From the NCBI GenBank assembly GCA_951804985.1, contig OX638130.1:117565593-117629592 (forward strand): a stretch of 64,000 nucleotides of DNA, read 5' to 3'. The position numbers and the translations under genes were made by a program. Position 1 is the stretch's first letter. Each line of letters begins with the position of its first letter. A model generated the notes under the pieces. The model was given only the letters and a program-made list of their open reading frames with translations, made no database searches and was not told where the DNA came from. Shown here in pieces: positions 22,501 to 31,500 of this stretch. Source of the DNA: Dryomyza anilis. Taxonomy: Eukaryota > Arthropoda > Insecta > Diptera > Dryomyzidae.

Positions 22501-25500
22501 TTTGTTGTTTTTAGTACTTCCAATAGTACTTAAACATTTATATACCAATTTCGAAGTCATGCAGTACTCTAAGTACTCTACATAACTTACAAAATACACT
22601 GTAAGTACTTTAATTACTTTCAAGTAAATACAGACATTATTTTACTTCCTATCATTTATATGTAATGTGGTCTCAATTATATAGAAATGAACTAAAAATG
22701 ATTACAGATGCATTACACTAATTTAGAGTACATCAAAGTCATTTGAATACTTTCAAATAATATAAAATTTAATCACTTTATGCAGTATTTTTTGATTGTA
22801 ATACTTTGAACAGTACATAAATATAGATATACAAAGTATTATATGAGTATTACTTAAAAAACGTTGTAATTTACCATAAAAGTATTTAATATACTTTGAT
22901 GTATATACTTGATGTATATACTAATAGTACTTAACTTCTCATCATTGGTATGTATTGTGGTCTCAATTACATAGAAATTAATATATTTCGATTTAAAATT
23001 AATAGCATTCGTTGTGAAAGTTAACTTTAAATTATACAAATTGTGCAATTTTTGACATTTGCGTTTTTTTACATTTTTGAATGTAGTTTATCCTCAAGTA
23101 TGCTGTGCCAACATCGCGTGTCATTTTGTTGGATATTTTTAGCCACAAAAGACAAAACCAAAAGGACGAATTTGAGAAAATGAAAATGTTGTCATGCCAA
23201 AAGGGCGAATCTTTTCGTTTTTTTACCATAACTTTTTATTGGTATAATATAAAATAGTGGTGTAAAGGCATTTATTGTTTGTTTTCACCTAGCACCTATC
23301 GATCTGCATCATTAATTAAAAATATTTTGAAAAACATTAATTTGTCATTTATTTGCAGTAAAATTTTTTTGGCAAAATATTTGTAATTAATAATGCAGAT
23401 CGATAGGTGCTTTGAAAACAATAATAATTGACTTTACATCACTATTTTATCTTGTAACATTAAAGAGTTATAGCAAAAAAACGAAGAGATTCGCCCTTTA
23501 GGCATGACAAAATTTTCAATTTCGTTTTTTTGCTATAATTTTTTATTGGTGCAAGGTAAAATAGTGGTGCAAAGGTATTAATTATTTGTTTTTAAAGCAC
23601 CTATCGATTGGCATCATTATTTAAAAATATTTTTCCAAACATTTTTTCCTGCAAATAACAAATGGCAAATTAATGTTTGACAAAATATTTTTAATTAATG
23701 ATGCCAATCGATAGGTGCTTTAAAATCGAACAATTAATGGCTTTACATTACTATTTTATCTTGCGCTAATAAAAAGTTATAGCATAAAAAACAAAAATAT
23801 TTGCGTTTTCAGGATATAGCCTCACAAAATCCATATTTATAATTCAGTTGTCTAAATCCAAAGATATTTTATATACGTAATAATAATTGATGAATAAACC
23901 AAAATAACATAAAAAATTGAAAAAAAATATAAATTTTGCTAATTTTTAAAGCACTTCAAACTTTAAAATTTGATTTCCCAACATTTTGAAAAATGCACAT
24001 TCGCCACTTTGGCATGACAGTGACGGTATGATTGTCTATGCACCAATGCTTTCAAGTAGATAATATTATAGTATTTTATATGCATTACTTTTCGATTGTA
24101 GTACTTTCAATAGTAATTAAGTACTTACACATTTTAAATATTATGAAGTAATTAACGAATATAATAAAAACAAAATCATCTGAATAAAATAAAATAAAAG
24201 TACCCGCACGTAATTACAAGTAATTTCAATTACTTTAATATCAATTATCAATTACTCAATTACTTTAATATCAAAATACAGTCGAAATGAATTAATATTT
24301 TAATTTTCAACTCCAAATACAAGTACCTATTAAATACATTAAATGTATTTTAATTTAAAATTACAAAAAATTTGAAAAATCCTCAACATTGGCTCATCAA
24401 TAAGAAGTAAATTTATAAATTTTGTTTGCTAATTGGTTTTAGTATACTCACAAGTATCGCTGAAACTAAATTCTGTTAAATAAATGAAAAACCAAAAGAA
24501 GTTAGAGAGAAATGAATAGGTTAGTATTGTTTTGAATAAATCAGAAATTAACAAAAGAACAAAAAATAGCAACCCTTGTATTAATGAAAAACCAAAGAAA
24601 GCAAAAAAAAATACTCAACAACATACGAACCTTGCGCAAGGCGCCCGGCGTCTGTGAGGTCTGCTCGTCATGTGAAATATTACGCATTATGGGCGGTCCC
24701 TCATACTCGCCGTCGCTATCAATGGAACTGGAGCGCGTCTCATTACTTTGACTGAAAATAATATTTAATATTTTTACTTCAATTTTGTAACAAATTTCGT
24801 ATAAATTTCGACACTAACTGCAAGAAATACTCAATATTGGCATAATTAGATTGACGTCCAGGCGATTCGGGATCTGTGACACTTGTTTGGCTGCTCAAAT
24901 GTGTGCCGTGCGCATGCGCCGCCGACATGGGCAACGTGCTGCCGGGCGTCGAAAGATCATCGCGACTCGACGAAGAGCCAGTACGCCCAGGTTTTATATA
25001 AACATATTCATCGTCACCATTGTCGAGCGGCACTGTATCGTAGTAGGGCTCATGATGTGTAGTAGCTTTGGTGCCGTCAGAGCTCAATGAAGAAATCGAT
25101 TCGTAGCTCTTGGCCTTAAGTAGTAAAAAATATTTTAGAGTTTAAGAAAATTAACAAAAAAAAAATATTTATTACAATTTGTGCTGCCAAATACTCTTTG
25201 GAGCCACCCATATCTAGTTTCTGCTCCAAGCTGCTGGTCGATGTGCTGTCGACGTTCGTGATTTTTGTTGGCTTATTTAAGCTACCCGTCGGCGAGACAC
25301 CAAGACGCTGCTGCGTTGGCGTCAATTGTGTTGTGCGACTGGGCGTCGATACGGTGCGTCCCAAGCTGCCAGTGGGACTTTGTGTCACATGTACCTCCGC
25401 GCGTTTGGTTTTCTCAAGACTTTCGCATTTGCCGATGACGTTGCTGCCAACACCACTACTGCCAGGTTTGCGTCCAAACTCCTCCAACAGCTCAGAGTTC

Positions 25501-28500
25501 TGACTCAAAAATCTGCCCATGTCTGGTGTGGTTTTGCGATTGTTTATGAACGACTTGCTGTCGCCAATTGTATCGGCTGCCGCTTTTTGGCGCAATATAT
25601 CCGATGGTTTGATGTTCCGCTCCAGCGAGTTGACCGGACTCTCGGAGGTGCCGGGCAGCGGCATGGCGCAGCCAGCATAGCCCAGATCGCGTTTGGGTGA
25701 TGAGGAGAGCAGGCCGGCGGGCACTGTGGGCGGCTCGACGCGGCGTATATTTTTTGGTGGTGGTCTGTAATTTTTTTTTTAAATAATTTTATAATTTCAT
25801 AAAATATTTTATGTTTTTTATGATGTAGTTTTGATGTATTAAATACAATATACATTTCAATAAAAATAAAACTTCTTAAAATTCATAATTTTGAATTTAA
25901 ATGAATTCTTTAAAACCTACCTTGGCGGCATTTTCTTCTTCATATCCAAATGCGTGCCATACGCTGACAACGGCGGCGCTGAAGGCTCAAATTTCGTGGA
26001 CAACCGCTCGAAACTACTAAAAGTATTGGTGGTGGTGGCGGTTGTTGTGTGATTGGCGCTCTCAACGTTGCTGTTGCTCTCAGTGGTGCTGGGCAGCTGC
26101 TGCTGTTCGACAGGCGCATTTGCTGTTGTTGTTGTAGCTGTTGTTGCCACTGACGCGTTTGCCTCATCTGCTGCATTTGTTTTGTTTTCCTTGACCTCAA
26201 TGACGGTGACAAAATGTGAGGCAGGCGATTTTGCAACGTTGCTGCTGTCACTACCAATGCCAGCGCCTATAACTTGTGCGTTGCCGCTGATGCTGCTGTC
26301 GCCACTTGTTTTGACCTGCTCTGTGAGCGTGTGTCCGGAAGCTACTAGCTCAGCAATACATTGATTGAGTGCGCCATGCGTCTGGCCGCGCGTCTCCTTC
26401 TCGCTGCCGGCATCTTTGTCCTCTGGCGGTGCAGCAGTAGCACGAAACTTGTCATGTTTGTTGTTATCGGTGTGCAGCGATAAACGGCTATTTTTGTCGT
26501 TGTTCTCTGCGGCGCTCGACTCACGTAAGTTTAAACTTGATTTCTGCAAATTCAAAGAATATATATAAAACTTATAATGCTTTGGACAAAGGGTTGACAC
26601 TCATAAATGGAGGTCAAATATATAAGATTGAAATAAATGAAAAATGTTTGCACAAGGAAAACCACAAAAATGAGATAATATATTAAAAAAATGGCACAGC
26701 ATAAAAATTGCATAAAATAGAAAAGAAATGCAAAAGCAGAAAATATAATAAAACAAATATAAAATAAGAGTAGAAGTTAAAAATGAACAACAAAATAAAA
26801 TGCGCTTTCAATAAATAAAAGATTTTTATTTTTTTATGTTATAAATTTAATGTTAATGTAAATAATAAAATTTATAAATAATATAGTCAGAAAATACAAT
26901 AGTATGAAATACAAAACATTAAATAAAATGAAAAATATAGTATTTGCTAATATTGTTGATAATTACAGCACAAACATTTAGCGCACAACAAAAATGAGTA
27001 CACAATAAATAACACAAACTAAAAAAAAAAACTAAATGAAAAAGAGCGATTTTTATTTAAAGTACTAAATAATGTCTTCTGAAAAAAATCAAAAAAACTA
27101 AATAATAAATAAAAATGAGTACAGATTAAAGAGTACAAACTAAATAAAAAAAGAGCACAAGACTTAGTAGTTGTGTGCACTTTTATTTACACAAAATGTT
27201 TTTATTTAATATACTCTAATTGCATACGTAATAAAAATATGTCTTATTAGAAAGTGCACACAACAAAAAAAAAACGAATAATAAATCAAAATGAGTGCAG
27301 ATTAAAGAGTAAAAACTAAATAAAAAATAGCACAAGACTTATGAGTTGTGTGCACTTTTATTTATACAAAATATTTTTATTAATTATACTCTAATTGCAT
27401 ACTTAATAAAAATATGTCTTATTAGAAAGTGCACACAATAAAAAAACACGAATAATAAATAAAATGAGTGCAGAATAAAGAGTACAAACTAAATACAAAA
27501 GAGCACAAGACTTATATGTTGTGTGCACTTTTATTTATATTAATTATATTTATTAATTTATATTTATTTAATATAAAAAAACCCGAATAATAAATAAAAA
27601 TTAGTGTAGAATAAAGAGTATAATCTAATAAAAAAGAGCACAAGACTTATGAGTTGTGTGCATTTTATTTATACAAAATATTTTTATATAATATACTCCT
27701 CTAATTGCATACTTAATAAACATATGTCATATTATAAAGTGCACACAATAAAAAAACACGAATAATAAATACAAATGAGTGCAAAATAAACAGTAAAATA
27801 AAAAGGAGCACAAGACTTTTGAATGTTGTGCACTTTTTTATATTTTTATTTAATGCACACTAATTGTCGACTAAATACAAATATGTCTTATTATAAAGTC
27901 TTATTGGAAAGTGCACACAATAAAAAATAAAAAAGAGCACAAGATTTTTGAATTTTGTGCACTTTTTTCATATAAATTTTTTTATTTAATGTACTCTAAT
28001 TGCATACTGAATAAAAATATGTCTTATTAGAAAGTGCACACAATAAATTTAGCACAAATAATAAAGGAAAAAGTGCAACATATATCATAAAAAGTGTGCA
28101 CAATTTTAGAATGCTGTTAACAATGGCATCATTTACAAAAAATTGTATTTATATTAAAATTAAGCGCAATTAATAAAATTATTATTACATTTTTTTATTT
28201 TTATCGAACTAATTAAATAAAAGAGCACATAATATACCAAATTAAATGTATAAAAATATCACAAAAATAAGAGCACAATTTTTAACAAAAATAAAATAAT
28301 TAAAAAATGCGCACAGAAACGCAGAACTCGAAAAAAAAACAAAATTCATATTTGAATTTGTGCACTTCTTAATAAAATAAAATAGATTTTAAATAAAAAC
28401 GGATTATAAACAATATATAGTGCAAAATCATAAAAACGTAGCACAAATTTAAAAAATTAATAAAAATAAAAAATTCCAAAAGCACATAAAATTTGAGCAA

Positions 28501-31500
28501 TATATAAAAACAGCACAATATTATAGCACACGATCTACAAACAATTTCACAAAAAGTACATTAAGCAATGAAATTTATTTTTTAGAGTTCACATTACATT
28601 AAGAAAAGAGCACAAACTAAAATATTTGTATAAAATGAATGAAAAAAATGTGCACAAAAATAGCACAACTAGAAAAACCAAAATCTTATATGAACACCTT
28701 ACAACAGAAAAACAAACATACAAAATGTGGTACAAATAAAATATGTTGTTGTTCGTAGAGCACAGATTAATACAAGGGCAGAAATTATAAAAAAAATATA
28801 TTTAAATATATTGCACATTTCTTATTTTAATTTGTGCTCTTCGAACAACGTAATAAATAAAAACAAATTATAAAAAATAAAATTAAATATAGTACAAAAT
28901 AATAAAAATAAACATAAAAAATCAAGAAACACTTAAAATCAAAATGTACGAGTACAAATTTCAACAAATATGTCAAAACACTTCAAATGAGCTTAATAAA
29001 TAAAAACCGTACAATTTAGAACATATTGAAAACTTTAACAAAAAGTACAATGAGCACTGAATATATAAATTGTAATGTTTTCGTCAACGAGCACAAAAAA
29101 AAATTAATAATTTAATTTATAGCACACACTAAAATATTTGTATAAAATGAATGAAAAAAATGTGCACAACTAGAAAAACTAAAATCTCATATGAGCACAA
29201 TACAAGCACTCATATGAGCACAATACAAGCACACACTAATATATTTGTATAAAATGAATGAAAAAATGAGCACAAAAATAGCACATCTAAAAAAATAATA
29301 TCATATGAGCGCACTTAATACAATAAATAAGCAAACAAAATGTTACACAAATAAAAAATGTTCGTAGAGCACACATAAAAAAAGAGCACGAATTGAAAAA
29401 ATATTTAAATGAAAATGTTGCACATTTCTTATTCGAATTTGTGCACTTCGAAGAATGTTATCATAAAACAAATTATAAATAAAAAACCAGTTGGGAAGGT
29501 TAGATCACATGGGAAATTTTAAAGTAGGTGTAATTATGATAGTTAGGATTATCAAAATTATAGTCGGTCTAAGCCGACTATAAATACCCTACACATATGT
29601 GTGGTTACCATTCAAAGTGATATATAGGTCACCAGGGTATACGAATCCTGAAAATAACTACAAACATTCAATCGCTGAAGAATTTCCATTCATTTGATAC
29701 CCATATTTACAAATGGATAGGTGTACCGAATTTCGATTTTTTTTTTGTGAACCACAAGTCTTTTCGCCGGAAAACATTATTATCATGTATTTGAGCATGA
29801 TGTCAATATATATTTGACCAACAAAGTTTACCTAAGCACGTATACATAAAAATTGATCTTTATATGTACATTTTATATGTGGTATTTGAACATAAGTGGT
29901 CGGATCATAGGTCACCATGGACCGATCTCGCCAATTTTTTCGCACATACAGCGTAGGTATATTAGTAATCTAAGTTATAAGTTTCATTTATCTAGCTCTT
30001 CAATTTTAAAAGTCTTAGGGATTTCAACAGACAGACAGACAGACAGACGGACAGACGGACAGACAGACGGACAGACGGACAGACAGACAGACGGACAGAC
30101 GGACATCGCTAAATCGACTCAGGAGGTCATGCTGATCAAGAATATATATACTTTTCCATACCGGAGATGCTTTCTTCTGGGTGTTACAAACGGCGTACCA
30201 AACTGAATATACCCTTTCACTCTTAGTGTAGGGTATAATGAAATATAATGCAAAATAAGAAAACAATCACATATTTCTAAAAACACATTTAATAATCAAA
30301 ATATTAGCACAAATATTCCAAATCGAGCACAAATTGCAAAAATGGCAAAACACATCAAATTAACACAATATATAAAAGCAGCACACAATATAGCACACGA
30401 TAAACCAATATATATTTTAAAATAAAGTTCACAAAAATAAAAATGAGCATAAAATAAAATTGTAGTATAAAAAGCAGCATAATTTATGATAAAATGTAGC
30501 ACAAAAATAGCACAACTAGAAAAAAACAAAAATCTCAAATATGCACAATTAATACAATAGAAAAACACGAGCATAAAATAAAATTGTAGTACAAAAAAGC
30601 AGCATAATTTATGAAAAAATTTAGCACAAAAATAGCACAACTAGAAAAAACATATGTGCACAATTAATACAATACAAACACACACAACTAAATGTGGCAC
30701 AAAAATAAAATATATGGTTCGTAGCGCACAAATTGAAGAGCTTAAAGTAAAAAAATAATAAAAATTATTAAAACAACTAAAAATAATGCACAACTCGAAA
30801 AAATGCACAAAATTAACACAGTAATGTTTGTTGGTAGACCACAATTTAAAATTAGAGCACAAAGTCAAAATATATAATAATAATATAAAAAATAATCAAA
30901 AGTATTAAAATAAATTTAAATATTGCACAAAATAACAAAAAAAAAAACACAAAATGATAAAAAAACCAAAAATAACTAAAAATACAAAAAAAAGAAATCA
31001 CAAAATATAAAAAACACACAAAATAATCAAAATAGTCGGGAAATATAAAAACAAACAGAAAACTTTAACAAAAATAAATGTTTGTTTGGCTGCTATAGCG
31101 CCCCTACTTCAGCCTCAACATGCGTCTGACTCACAGTCGCATGTGGTAGCTTTTCATTTTTTTTATTTTATTTTTTTGAGCCCTGGCTTAGTTATTGATT
31201 TACCCCTCTGGTCCATAATTTGAATTTTTCCTTAAACGAGGACATGAGCGCGTCGTGTTTGTGAGATTGGTTGGTGGGTGGATGGTTGGTTGGTTGGTTG
31301 GCTGGCTGGCTGGATGTTGGTTGATCAACTGTTTAGTGTTTCAACAATTGGGAGGCTGTCACAAGTAACGCATGCAACGTTTGAAGGTCTACGTTTTACG
31401 TAATACGCCTTTTGCTGTTACTGCTGCTGCGCTCACTGACGTTCTGACTTCTGTTGTTTATTAACTGGTGTTGCTGCTGCTGCTACTGCGCTGCCGAGGG

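Noticed and set aside
27000..28100. CRISPR-like direct repeats
   Set aside because: Repeat units are ~174 bp, AT-rich and variable, without short repeats separated by unique spacers; the genome is eukaryotic.
30024..30266. Minus-strand frame with repeated Cys-Leu-Ser-Val motifs, like a cysteine-rich peptide
   Set aside because: It translates the CAGA/CGGA microsatellite inside a dispersed repeat.
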